In this document: positions 17,472-25,794 of the stretch, piece by piece
How positions within the stretch are numbered: position 1 is the stretch's first letter
Layout: the number at the start of each line of letters is the position of its first letter
Origin: an uncultured beta proteobacterium
GTDB lineage: Bacteria > Pseudomonadota > Gammaproteobacteria > Burkholderiales > Burkholderiaceae_C
Assembly (NCBI GenBank): GCA_903856025.1
Contig: CAIOAQ010000185.1
Span: 1 to 40,399 of the forward strand
Reading direction: 5' to 3'
DNA: 40,399 nucleotides
Made by a program: the position numbers and the translations under genes
The notes under the pieces: model-generated
The model's input: the letters and a program-made list of their open reading frames with translations, nothing else
Databases searched by the model: none
What the model was told of the DNA's origin: nothing

Positions 17472-19235
17472 ATGTCTATTGTTGGTGGCTACATTAAATA
17501 TAATGGTGGATTATTAGGCGCAGCAAAAAAGCTGCTGGTAGTTATTGCAACACTCATTCGCACGCGAGGGTTGTATGGTATTTACATCCAATGGATGGAA
17601 ACTCGATCTCGTATGAGGCAACTCGATTACGAGGAAAGTCGTGTCACGGCCCTGGCAATATATACTAAAAGTAGAATATTGCGTATTATATCGACCCAAC
17701 ATACCGCTTATGTCGCTTATATGTTGGATGTTCAATTCTGTAAGTACGGAATTGTATCAGAAATCATCTTCGATCTTCAGCACAAACCAGATAATAATGC
17801 GCTTTATTTGGTGATATGTCCACAAATGGTTGCCCATATACCACGGCATATGATCGCATTTCAGATGGAACAAAGCACTTCGAAACGCTGGTTTACGCCG
17901 AAATACATAAAACTTCTGTCGCAGTCAATTGCGGTGTTGGATTACAGCAGTTTCAACTTGAAATACTTGCAAGAACTAGGACTGAACACCAGCAATTTAT
18001 ACCTCTACCCAGTGCATCCTTTATCAACTTATAAAGAATATCTTGGCAAGCGCGGCATTAATTTTGAAACAGCTGGTGATGCCGGGTATGACGTCGTTTT
18101 TTATGGTGATGCCGAATGTGAACGAAGAAAAATAATACTCACGGAGCTGTCCAAGAGATTTCGATTGAAGATTATCTCTGAAGTATTCAGTTCTGATTTA
18201 TATTCTGCACTGTTGTGTGCAAAGGTCGTACTCAACATCCACTACTATGCACCTGCTTTGCTCGAGACAACGCGAATAAGTGAATGTGTTTCTTTGGGAA
18301 TTCCAGTAGTCTCCGAGTTGGGAATGTCAGGTGAAGATCATGAAGAATTTGGTGGTTTGGTTCGATACGTTCCCGTCGGTGACATTGATGCCATGTCTGT
18401 AGAGATCGTGTCTCTTTTGAATGGCTCCAAACATGAAGGTCCGTCTTATCAAGCCCAAGAAGAGCAGAAACAAGTCACGGACCTCAGCACTGCTCGTTTT
18501 TTGGTGGGTTGTGGTTTGATTGCTCCATCCGAATTATTGGATAAACCTTCTGACATCACGCTGAAAGATGCCAGCCCTGTTTGTCTGAGTCTCCCAGAAA
18601 CACCTCTGCGTCGGATGCATGCACAGCAATCTTGCGTTGAACAACCCAAATACTTTGACGGTTTGCGTCATGTGCAAGGATGGAAGGGGTGCGCATTGAG
18701 CTACTGGTACCTCGCGATTGCAGCTAAGCGACAGGGGCTCAACCAACTGGAAGTCTATGAAGATGACTGTCAGTTTTACCCCGGAAGCCTCGATGCACTA
18801 AAAATTAGCAGACGCTATCTGCATACCCAGAGCGGTGAATGGGATGTTTTCTCGGGTCTGATCACGTCCATCAATGAAGGTGTACAAATTGTTAAAGTTG
18901 AAATATTTGAAGGTATCAAGTTTGTTCACCTGAACAAGACCTTGGGTACCGTTTACAGTATTTTTAATAACACAATATATAATCACTTGACAGCCTGGGA
19001 TGTCTCGGATAGCAATGCTGCTTCCAATACCATAGATAAATACATTGCCTCAAAACCTGGTCTACGTGTTATTACATGCCTCCCTTATATTGTGGGACAT
19101 GCAGAGGGGGTAGAGTCCACACTTTGGGGATTTGGTAATCAGGCCTACAACAACCTGCTTGAAATATCGCAACATCAACTTGACAAACTTGTCTCTGAAT
19201 TTGAAGAATTTTCAAAATTGACGGTGAAAATATAA
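17472..19235 (+). CDS. Two-domain glycosyltransferase: GT4/CgeB-like N-part fused to GT25-like C-part
   Basis: A 587-residue protein. Residues about 60-330 look like a GT-B glycosyltransferase. They include a segment YDVVFYGDAECERRK starting the second Rossmann half and LETTRISECVSLGIPVVSE, equivalent to the family's E-x7-E region. Residues about 368-560 look like GT25 (LPS glycosyltransferase): VCLSLPETPLRRM, then GWKGCALSYWYLAIAAKRQ and VYEDDCQFYPG with the acidic triad EDD. Two sugar-transfer activities in one chain are inferred, not shown. The gene is A+T-rich, has a weak start context (ATTATCTAATG) and ends directly against the opposite-strand GT2 gene. I know no standard gene name for this architecture. 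Confidence 0.65.
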   Translation: MSIVGGYIKYNGGLLGAAKKLLVVIATLIRTRGLYGIYIQWMETRSRMRQLDYEESRVTALAIYTKSRILRIISTQHTAYVAYMLDVQFCKYGIVSEIIFDLQHKPDNNALYLVICPQMVAHIPRHMIAFQMEQSTSKRWFTPKYIKLLSQSIAVLDYSSFNLKYLQELGLNTSNLYLYPVHPLSTYKEYLGKRGINFETAGDAGYDVVFYGDAECERRKIILTELSKRFRLKIISEVFSSDLYSALLCAKVVLNIHYYAPALLETTRISECVSLGIPVVSELGMSGEDHEEFGGLVRYVPVGDIDAMSVEIVSLLNGSKHEGPSYQAQEEQKQVTDLSTARFLVGCGLIAPSELLDKPSDITLKDASPVCLSLPETPLRRMHAQQSCVEQPKYFDGLRHVQGWKGCALSYWYLAIAAKRQGLNQLEVYEDDCQFYPGSLDALKISRRYLHTQSGEWDVFSGLITSINEGVQIVKVEIFEGIKFVHLNKTLGTVYSIFNNTIYNHLTAWDVSDSNAASNTIDKYIASKPGLRVITCLPYIVGHAEGVESTLWGFGNQAYNNLLEISQHQLDKLVSEFEEFSKLTVKI

Positions 19236-20255
19236 CTATCGAATAGATGGTATCCCATGCCGAAATAACAAATGTATTTTTCGATGAATTGGATAAAAGA
19301 CGGATACCTGTTTGCAGAAAGTGATAACAGTTCTTTTAGCTATACGCTTTCTCAAGTGCAATAGTATTGGCAATTCATGTATTACATCTTTCCAGGCCGC
19401 AAAGTAGATTCGTCTCACAAGACTGTAATTTTTCTTGATCACCCCCAGTAAAAGTGATTCCAACAAGGACAACGCCAGGTGTATGCAAAGAGCAATCCAC
19501 AAAATATAAGGTGGGTAGGTTGCAATCAAGGTGTAAATTTTGTTCCGCTCCGACATGTATCGTCGCCGGACATTGGTACTGAGCCGTCCTTGTTGTACTC
19601 GATTCCCTCCAAAACTTTTCCCCTGCCAATGCCGGTAGCCAGATGCCGCTAGCGCCCGCACCGCATATCCCGCCAAGCGCGCACGGCAGCACAGATACAT
19701 ATCCTCTGCGATCGACCCAAACCATTCAGGGAAACCTTCTAGTTCATCCCACAGGGTTTTTGGAATCCACAGGCAGGCGCCAATCACCATCGCTACATCG
19801 GCACGGTTAGGGTTCAGATTGGGAACCGGGTTGTAAAACGGGTCCAGCAAACACCCCCGGTCAACCAGTACGCCCGTCGTGGCATCAAATTGCGGCAGGG
19901 TCAGGATGGCCGGTTGCGCAAGGCGGACCGCCTCTGTGAGCAGCGTCTGCAACGCATCAGCAAACAAGGCGGCGTCGTTGTTAAGTAGCAAGATAAATTT
20001 GCCTCTAGCCCTCGTCATCATTCGGTTGTTTGCTATACAAAAACCAACGTTGGTGTCACTTTCAATCAGCACAACTTCCGGGTAATGTTCGCGGATGTGG
20101 GCCACAGATGCATCGGTTGACGCGTCGTCATGCACCAGAATTTCCACGCTGATGCCGCCTTGTTGTCCCAGTACCGAGCGCAGGCAATCGTCAATCACCT
20201 CCATGCCGTTGTAGTTGGCGATGCAGACCGAGATCAGCGGAGCGGTATCCATCAT
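19236..20255 (-). CDS. Glycosyltransferase family 2 (rhamnosyltransferase-like)
   Basis: A 339-residue GT-A enzyme. The N-terminal ISVCIANYNGMEVIDDCLRS is followed by HDDASTDASV, NVGFCIANN and the metal-binding region LLNNDAALF near residue 90. CLWIPKTLWDELEGF and EDMYLCCRARLAGY come later, and a hydrophobic segment lies near 250. WbbL-type rhamnosyltransferases look like this; the sugar is not known. The ATG at 20255 overlaps the stop of the epimerase gene (ATGA); an ATG seven codons earlier is possible. It is the last gene of the minus-strand operon, and its stop abuts that of the two-domain glycosyltransferase. Confidence 0.85.
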   Translation of the reverse strand: MMDTAPLISVCIANYNGMEVIDDCLRSVLGQQGGISVEILVHDDASTDASVAHIREHYPEVVLIESDTNVGFCIANNRMMTRARGKFILLLNNDAALFADALQTLLTEAVRLAQPAILTLPQFDATTGVLVDRGCLLDPFYNPVPNLNPNRADVAMVIGACLWIPKTLWDELEGFPEWFGSIAEDMYLCCRARLAGYAVRALAASGYRHWQGKSFGGNRVQQGRLSTNVRRRYMSERNKIYTLIATYPPYILWIALCIHLALSLLESLLLGVIKKNYSLVRRIYFAAWKDVIHELPILLHLRKRIAKRTVITFCKQVSVFYPIHRKIHLLFRHGIPSIR

Positions 20256-21112
20256 GGGTGCTTCAGGTCTTTCCATGTGTATTCAATGCCCTCTTCCAGA
20301 CCAACGGATGGAACCCAGTTCAGGCGCGTTTCCAAGCGGGTGTTGTCCAGCACCACACCGCGCACGTCCACGTCGCGAGAGGGGCGACACGCCGTATTCA
20401 ATTTCGCACCGCAAACCCTCTCCACCATGTTCTTCACCCGGTTGATGCTGTAGCCCACGCCGCTGCCCAGGTTGTAGGTGCCGGCATCGTCGGGCAGGCC
20501 AACGAATCGCACAGTGGCCTCGACCACATCGTCAATGTAAATGTAGTCGCGCACATTTTCGCCATCACCCCAAATGTCTAGCGTGGTGCTTGCCCGGGCA
20601 TGTTCCAGCATCGTACGAATCAAACCAAAACCCTGGCGCAGGTTCTGGCCTGGGCCATAGGCATTGGAGGGGCGCAGCACCGTGACGGCGTGTCCTTGGG
20701 TACTGAGGGTTCGGCACAAAATCTCTTGTGCCGCCTTGCCCGCGCCATGGTGTGACAAGGGGGCAATCGGACAAGCTTCTGTGACAGGAAACGTCGCAGG
20801 GTTGCCATAAACCGTGCCACCTGATGAGAAAAATACGAGATGAGTTGGCGGCTGCGTTTGCAACAGCTCCAGCAACTGCAGGGTCAACGCCAGGTTACCT
20901 GTTTCCAACTCAGGGTGCCGGGCAGACGAGCCGGGGGTGGTGGCGCTGGCCAGGTGCACCACGGTGCCGCACAGGGGCAGCAGGCGGTCCAGCGACGCAA
21001 GATTTTCCCTGCCAACCACATGCACCGGTATGCCTTCAAGCTGCAGCCGTCGGGTCAGCGCTCGGCCAATAAAGCCACCGCCACCCAACAATAAAACCGC
21101 GTCACGACTCAT
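20252..21112 (-). CDS. NAD-dependent epimerase/dehydratase, extended SDR
   Basis: A 286-residue protein. The NAD motif is GGGGFIGRALTRRL near residue 9, HLASATTPG, SSGGTVYG near 100, and later RPSNAYGPGQ and RDYIYIDDVV, all typical of GalE-like enzymes. The usual catalytic YxxxK reads HHGAGK here, so the Tyr is replaced by His. Nucleotide-sugar epimerase or 4-reductase activity is likely but the change casts doubt on the chemistry. The start at 21112 is coupled to the upstream GT4 stop by ATGA. It is a middle gene of the minus-strand glycan operon. Confidence 0.82.
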   Translation of the reverse strand: MSRDAVLLLGGGGFIGRALTRRLQLEGIPVHVVGRENLASLDRLLPLCGTVVHLASATTPGSSARHPELETGNLALTLQLLELLQTQPPTHLVFFSSGGTVYGNPATFPVTEACPIAPLSHHGAGKAAQEILCRTLSTQGHAVTVLRPSNAYGPGQNLRQGFGLIRTMLEHARASTTLDIWGDGENVRDYIYIDDVVEATVRFVGLPDDAGTYNLGSGVGYSINRVKNMVERVCGAKLNTACRPSRDVDVRGVVLDNTRLETRLNWVPSVGLEEGIEYTWKDLKHP

Positions 21113-22218
21113 GGGCGTGGCTCCAGCAAATCGCGGTAAGCCGTGGCGTAGCGGTCTGCGCAATCGTCCCAGGTCCCCACCGTATCCTTGACCCATTGGC
21201 GAGCCGCTTGTCCAACGGCCGGGTTATTCAAGGGGTCTTCCAGCCAGGTCAGACCCTCGCGCAAGTCGCTGCGTGTCGCGGCCAGCCAACCGGTGGCGCG
21301 GTGCTGCAACATGTCCCGGTGCGCAGGCAAGTCGGTTGCCAAAATGGGCAGCCCCGCTGCCATGGCTTCGAGCATGACTTGTGGCCGACCTTCGTCGTGT
21401 CGACTCAATGTGATCAGCCCACGAGCTTTGGGAAACCAGTCTTGCAGCAACTCTGCCGGATGCGTGGGGCCGTGGTAGTGCACCCAAGAGGGCAGCGCGA
21501 CTTGTTCTTGCATCGGTCCAAACAAGTGCAATTGCCGCTGCTGACCAAATTGCCCCTCGCCCCAGGTGAACAAGTCGCCAATTTTGTTGTGTGTGAGCCG
21601 TGTGACCGCCAGCCAATGGTGTTCGTTGTTGTCGATAGGCGCTCGCACCACGTCAAACCACAGGTCGTCCACCCCGAAAGCAATGGAGCGTATCTCCACC
21701 AGATCACCAAACGCTTTTTCTAGCACCGGGCGCATCCAGTCGGCATTGGGTGCCAGGATGGCGCGGCGCTGTTTCAGCAGGGCGCGCAACAGTAGTTTCA
21801 TTCCTGGCAATTTCAGCAAGGCAAAGTCGGTGCCAAGCACGGTTATCAAAACAGGCGTGCGTGTGCCAAAAAGTGGCAGTGCGTTTTGCAACCAGTTGAC
21901 ATGCGCCACTTCTGGTGATGCCTGACGGTAAACACGACCAAGACGAAACAACAATCCCAGCACAGTACTCATCGCCATCACCTTGCGGGTGCGCAACTGG
22001 TGAGCCATGCCCCCCTGCTCAGTCAAATGACTCAGCCAGCGTGAATCGGAGGGTCTGTTGGCGCTGGTTACCAAAGCAGGCAGTTCACCCGGTGGAGCCC
22101 ACAACGACAGATCAACATCGCTGCGCCGCGCCAGACCAGCCGCCATATTGGCGATGAATCGGCCTTGCCAATCCTTGGGGCTTTGCGGGTAAGAGGTGCT
22201 GGTCATCAAGACCTTCAA
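21109..22218 (-). CDS. Glycosyltransferase family 4
   Basis: A 369-residue GT-B enzyme. The N-terminal half has VLMTSTSYPQSPKDWQGRF and EVAHVNWLQNALP. The C-terminal donor half contains LITLSRHDEGRPQVMLEAMAAG, the E-x7-E signature of GT4, then LPILATDLPAHRDML. It transfers a sugar from a nucleotide donor; specificity is unknown. TTG at 22218 is chosen as start because GGAG lies 6 bases upstream, immediately after the preceding gene's stop; the nearest ATG is four codons further in and poorly spaced. It is co-transcribed with its neighbours. Confidence 0.88.
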   Translation of the reverse strand: MKVLMTSTSYPQSPKDWQGRFIANMAAGLARRSDVDLSLWAPPGELPALVTSANRPSDSRWLSHLTEQGGMAHQLRTRKVMAMSTVLGLLFRLGRVYRQASPEVAHVNWLQNALPLFGTRTPVLITVLGTDFALLKLPGMKLLLRALLKQRRAILAPNADWMRPVLEKAFGDLVEIRSIAFGVDDLWFDVVRAPIDNNEHHWLAVTRLTHNKIGDLFTWGEGQFGQQRQLHLFGPMQEQVALPSWVHYHGPTHPAELLQDWFPKARGLITLSRHDEGRPQVMLEAMAAGLPILATDLPAHRDMLQHRATGWLAATRSDLREGLTWLEDPLNNPAVGQAARQWVKDTVGTWDDCADRYATAYRDLLEPRP

Positions 22219-22219
22219 A

Positions 22220-23107
22220 CTAGTCTCCTTCCGGGTCTTGGGTATCAATATTCTTGTAATGCAGCGCCGAAATTTGCTCGGAAACAATGCCGATCAAAAA
22301 CGTAAAGATGGCAGAAATGAACAGCAGCGCGCTCATGTTGGTAAAACGCCCAGAGCTCAGGTAGGTGTACAGGTAGTAACAACAAGCGGTCAGAAAAAAC
22401 CCGGCGCTCACCGGCAAAAAAAGTTTCAACGGCGAAAACAAGGTGCCCACCTTGATGATGATCAGCAAAAAACGCACGCCGTCACGCAGCGGGCTGATGT
22501 GGCTGGCGCCGGTGATTCTGGGCGGTGAATGGATCGGCACATAGGCCACGCTGTAACCCGCCCTGAAAAAGCTCATGGTGATGGTGGTCGGGTAAGAAAA
22601 ACCATTGGGCAGCAAGTACAAAAACTGCCTGAACTTGGTCGCCCGCACGACCCTGAACCCGGAAGTCAAATCCGCAATGGGCTGCATTACCATCCAGCTG
22701 GCAAAGCGGCTAAAGACATCGTTGGCAACCGCCCGGTGCAAACCTGCTTGCGAGCCAGATTGGCGGGCGCCGATCACCATGTCATAACCCTGATTGAACT
22801 GCTCAAGCAGGCGTGCAATATCCGCTGGCTGGTGCTGACCGTCTGCATCCATAAAAATCAGCACATCGCCTCTGGCAGCCCGCGCGCCGGTTTTGACGGC
22901 CGCGCCATTTCCTTTGGCGTAGGGGTGTGTCAACACCCGAACGCCGTGCACAGTGCAAACAGCAGCGGTGTCGTCGGTAGAGCCATCGTTGACGACGATG
23001 ATCTCAGCGCCCACCATCAGTTGCTTCAGTTGTGGCAACAGGCTGCGCAAGCCACCGGCTTCGTTTCGGGCGGGGATGATGATGGAATACTGCGTGGTGT
23101 GGGTCAT
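22220..23107 (-). CDS. Polyprenyl-phosphate sugar synthase-like GT2 (Dpm1/DPM-like with C-terminal membrane helices)
   Basis: A 295-residue GT-A enzyme starting IIIPARNEAGGLRSLLP. It has VVNDGSTDDTA near residue 40, the metal motif MDADGQHQP near 87, and DLTSGFRVVR near 145. Two hydrophobic helices occupy about residues 225-280. Dpm1-like enzymes join a sugar from a nucleotide donor to a polyprenyl phosphate at the inner membrane. The gene directly follows a GT-C-like membrane protein, the class that uses such lipid-linked sugars. The ATG at 23107 is preferred; a TTG two codons earlier is open. No strong ribosome-binding site is seen. Confidence 0.85.
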   Translation of the reverse strand: MTHTTQYSIIIPARNEAGGLRSLLPQLKQLMVGAEIIVVNDGSTDDTAAVCTVHGVRVLTHPYAKGNGAAVKTGARAARGDVLIFMDADGQHQPADIARLLEQFNQGYDMVIGARQSGSQAGLHRAVANDVFSRFASWMVMQPIADLTSGFRVVRATKFRQFLYLLPNGFSYPTTITMSFFRAGYSVAYVPIHSPPRITGASHISPLRDGVRFLLIIIKVGTLFSPLKLFLPVSAGFFLTACCYYLYTYLSSGRFTNMSALLFISAIFTFLIGIVSEQISALHYKNIDTQDPEGD

Positions 23108-23122
23108 TCGCAAGGGTGCGTA

Positions 23123-25036
23123 TCAATGGTTCGCCATGGTAAACGCTGCCAACAGTTCGTTGAGGGTTTTGCGCTCTTCACTTGAAAAATTCTGGTCTTT
23201 CAGCGCCAGCAGCAGTTGCCGGGCCGGTTCGCGTTCGCCATCCAGATAGAGCAGCTGCGCCCATTTCAGTCGATTGCTCTGGTTGGCCGGATTGAGCTTG
23301 AGCGACTGTGCCAGTGCCGTGCGTGCTGCAGGCATGTCTTTTTGGCTGAGCCAAAAATAGTCGGCGTGCCAAGAATGCAGCATGGCTGCCACACCCGACG
23401 ACACGGTAGGATTTGCGAGCGCCGCCGCAAACAATCTGTCAATGTCCGGACGCTTCAGGCAGATGGTGCCAGCGATGGACATTTCTTTCAGACTGTAGAG
23501 CACGGTTCTGTCACCGGGGGCAAAAGGTGTGGATTGAAGCCGGTGCGTCAGTTCAGTGATCCATGCCGCGTCGGGTGATTGCCCCGTTTGGCAGCTGAGG
23601 TGGATCATGGCCAGCCAACCCATCTTGAAAGCAGGGTCAAGCGCACCTGCAATTTCGTAATGTCGCAGTGCAAAAGTGTAGGTGGGCGAGTTGGCTGATG
23701 CGGCATCTGAGAGACCTGCCAGAAATTGACCGGCTTCGTACTGCGCACGTGGCGAGGCTCGATGGTGTTGTGCCTCGATCTGCGTGCGCAGGCCATCGTC
23801 ACCAAACTGGTTGGAGCGCAAAGTAGTCACAAACGCAAAGTAGGCCAGTGCCGCCAACGTTAGCGACACGCCAATCGTCTTGCGCTCGCCCTTGCTTTGC
23901 AAAGCCTGCAACAAACCCCAGCCGCCAGTCAACGCCAGCCCAAACAGCGGCAAATAGTTGCGGTGCTCGTGCGCCAGTTCCAGCGGCAACACGGTGGACT
24001 CCAGCAAGTGCCCGATAAAAAACCATGCCAAACCAAAAGACACCACGGGTGCGCGTTTGCGCGACCACCATGCCACTCCCAGCAGGGCCAGCAAACCCAA
24101 CAGGGCGGGCAGCGTGGTCCACGGGGTCAGCCAGCCGGTGGACATGGCCATGTCGTCGTGGTACAGCCCAAACACCTCCAGCCGGGGTAAGACCATCAGT
24201 CCTAAGTAAAACCACAGCACCCGTCCTTCGGTGAGCAAACGTTGTGCCAAAGAAAACGGTCGCGTCTCAAAACCTGCCCACAACCACTGCGCGCGTGGCG
24301 ACAAGACATAGACCATTACCGCCGCCACACACACGCCAGCCAGTGTGGCCAGGATGCGGGCAAAGCGGTCAAGGTGGCCTTGGGCGCTGCGGCGCAAGAT
24401 CAGCTCCCAAGCCAGCACAAAGACGGGGAATAGTAGACCTGTTTCTTTGCTTAAAAATGAGAGCGGCCACAGCACAATCCACGAGGGCAAGAGTATCAAA
24501 ATGCTTGCTAAACCGGTGCGTTCGCGGGCACGGATGTGTAGCCACAAAGCGGCCAGTAAAAAGAGCGCAGACAGGCTGGTCATGCGCTGCACCACATGTA
24601 ACACCGGCAACAGCTGAATCGGGTGCAGCAGCCACAGTGCGGCCACTGCGCCTGATGACATCAGCAGATCACGTTGCTTGGCCAGCGGCTGTGCTGCTTT
24701 GAGCAGCAGCTTGGCGAGAGAAAATACCAGCAACCCATTCGTCAAATGGATGGCGAGGTTTGTGGCTTTGAAGGCGAAGGGGTCAAAACCGCTGAAGAAG
24801 TAGTTCAGCGCAAAACTGAGTTGGGCGACCGGGCGTCCTAAGGGACCAGCGCCGCCGCTAAACCAGGCCTGGCGGAGTGATTCCAATGACAAATTGCCAA
24901 GCTGTACACCCGGGGCTTGAAGAATACTTGGGCCATCGTCAAAAAAGAAGCCGCCGTGTAAACCGGACCAGTAAAGGACTACGGTCATCGCTGTGAGCAA
25001 TAGCGCGGCGAGTGCATTCAAGGAGCGGGTTTGCAT
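23123..25036 (-). CDS. GT-C-like polytopic membrane protein with C-terminal TPR region
   Basis: A 637-residue protein. The first membrane segment is followed by an acidic FFFDDGPSI loop, then GRPVAQLSFALNYF, LLHPIQLLPVLHVVQRM and SFLSKETGLLFPVF. These are features of TMTC/PMT-like GT-C glycosyltransferases that use polyprenyl-phosphate sugars. About ten membrane segments reach to residue 430, and the last 200 residues resemble tetratricopeptide repeats (LAQSLKLNPANQSNRLKWAQ). It lies between pilA and the Dpm1-like gene, so pilin or another exported protein may be the acceptor (inference). The Met at 25036 is chosen because the frame further upstream runs through the pilA terminator. Confidence 0.72.
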   Translation of the reverse strand: MQTRSLNALAALLLTAMTVVLYWSGLHGGFFFDDGPSILQAPGVQLGNLSLESLRQAWFSGGAGPLGRPVAQLSFALNYFFSGFDPFAFKATNLAIHLTNGLLVFSLAKLLLKAAQPLAKQRDLLMSSGAVAALWLLHPIQLLPVLHVVQRMTSLSALFLLAALWLHIRARERTGLASILILLPSWIVLWPLSFLSKETGLLFPVFVLAWELILRRSAQGHLDRFARILATLAGVCVAAVMVYVLSPRAQWLWAGFETRPFSLAQRLLTEGRVLWFYLGLMVLPRLEVFGLYHDDMAMSTGWLTPWTTLPALLGLLALLGVAWWSRKRAPVVSFGLAWFFIGHLLESTVLPLELAHEHRNYLPLFGLALTGGWGLLQALQSKGERKTIGVSLTLAALAYFAFVTTLRSNQFGDDGLRTQIEAQHHRASPRAQYEAGQFLAGLSDAASANSPTYTFALRHYEIAGALDPAFKMGWLAMIHLSCQTGQSPDAAWITELTHRLQSTPFAPGDRTVLYSLKEMSIAGTICLKRPDIDRLFAAALANPTVSSGVAAMLHSWHADYFWLSQKDMPAARTALAQSLKLNPANQSNRLKWAQLLYLDGEREPARQLLLALKDQNFSSEERKTLNELLAAFTMANH

Positions 25037-25052
25037 GGCATTCGCCAATGAA

Positions 25053-25081
25053 AAAGCCCCTTGGCAATGCCAAGGGGCTTT
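25053..25081 (-). terminator. Strong intrinsic terminator downstream of pilA
   Basis: A perfect 13-base stem: AAAGCCCCTTGGC (25053-25065), loop of 3, and its complement (25069-25081). On the minus strand it is followed by a T-run (CTTTTT). It lies 17 bases after the pilA stop and just before the GT-C-like gene, so it should end the abundant pilin message. Confidence 0.92.
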
Positions 25082-25097
25082 CATTTAAATCAAATGA

Positions 25098-25544
25098 TTA
25101 GAAGTCTTTGCAAGAACTTGGTAGATATTTAACATCGATGGTACCTACCCCGCAAGTCCAAGCGACTTGGCCTGTACTGGTATCCCCCAACGCTTTCATC
25201 TGAACAGTTTTTCCAGACACAGCTGTACCAGCTACGGCGTTCATTGTCACTTCCAAAGTACCATGCGTGGCATCAGTGCCAGTGTATGTTAAGGATGTAA
25301 CGTACTTACTTGTTTGAGGCTGTACGCCCATTGATGCCTGACTGAGCATCAACGTAGATTTATTTGCAAACGTTTCACTAATCGCGGTACGCCCTGACGA
25401 AAGCGCCAATATACCTTCTGAAACCTTTGCGCGAATCATGTAATCCTGATAAGCCGGCAAAGCCACAGCAGCCAAAATACCAATGATCGCAACGACGATC
25501 ATCAATTCGATCAGGGTAAAACCCTTTTGGATAGAACGCTTCAT
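25098..25544 (-). CDS. pilA: Type IV major pilin PilA
   Basis: A 148-residue prepilin. The short basic leader MKRSIQKG is cut by PilD before [20 protein letters not shown], with Glu at mature position 5; the hydrophobic helix packs in the fibre. Near the C-terminus two Cys (WTCGVG and SSCKDF) form the usual disulfide-bonded D-region. GGAG stands 9 bases before the ATG; the open frame further upstream is the promoter region, not protein. A sigma-54 promoter and a strong terminator flank the gene, as expected for a highly expressed, PilSR-controlled pilin. Confidence 0.95.
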   Translation of the reverse strand: MKRSIQKGFTLIELMIVVAIIGILAAVALPAYQDYMIRAKVSEGILALSSGRTAISETFANKSTLMLSQASMGVQPQTSKYVTSLTYTGTDATHGTLEVTMNAVAGTAVSGKTVQMKALGDTSTGQVAWTCGVGTIDVKYLPSSCKDF

Positions 25545-25595
25545 ACTAAGCTCCTTAAAAAATTGAAAATGTGACCACAAGAACACAGGCCATTC

Positions 25596-25611
25596 AGCAG
25601 CTTTCGTGCCA
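25596..25611 (-). promoter_or_regulatory. Sigma-54 (RpoN) promoter of pilA
   Basis: On the minus strand the sequence reads TGGCACGAAAGCTGCT. The -24 element TGGCACG is exact, GG and GC are 10 bases apart, and the -12 element is CTGCT against consensus TTGCT. It lies about 50 bases before the pilA start, fitting RpoN/PilR control known for type IV pilin genes. Confidence 0.8.
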
Positions 25612-25794
25612 GCGGTATTAAACACCAAATTTTGACTTTCCCCGTGGTTTTGGGGCATTTTGTGCAGGTGCCTGTGCTCATATCCTGGATTGGAGGAAAA
25701 ATGAAACGGGAACCATCGTTTCAGGTGGGTGATGTGAAACGAATTTAATCGTGTCATAGCTGAAAATGGGGGTGACGTTCGGTATCATCCCGCC

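Noticed and set aside
20744-20772. Frameshift or pseudogene in the epimerase.
   Set aside because: The frame is intact over its full length with all other motifs; only the Tyr is changed.
24420-24500. Possible ninth 55-base repeat copy inside the GT-C-like gene.
   Set aside because: Blocks resemble the family on both strands, but the spacing is off by two to four bases and the region encodes a conserved SFLSKETGLLFP motif.
25037-25084. Extended start of the GT-C-like gene at 25084.
   Set aside because: The extra codons are the pilA terminator hairpin read as protein.
25545-25757. Longer PilA starting at 25757.
   Set aside because: The extra 71 codons cover the sigma-54 promoter; the prepilin leader and Shine-Dalgarno sequence fix the start at 25544.
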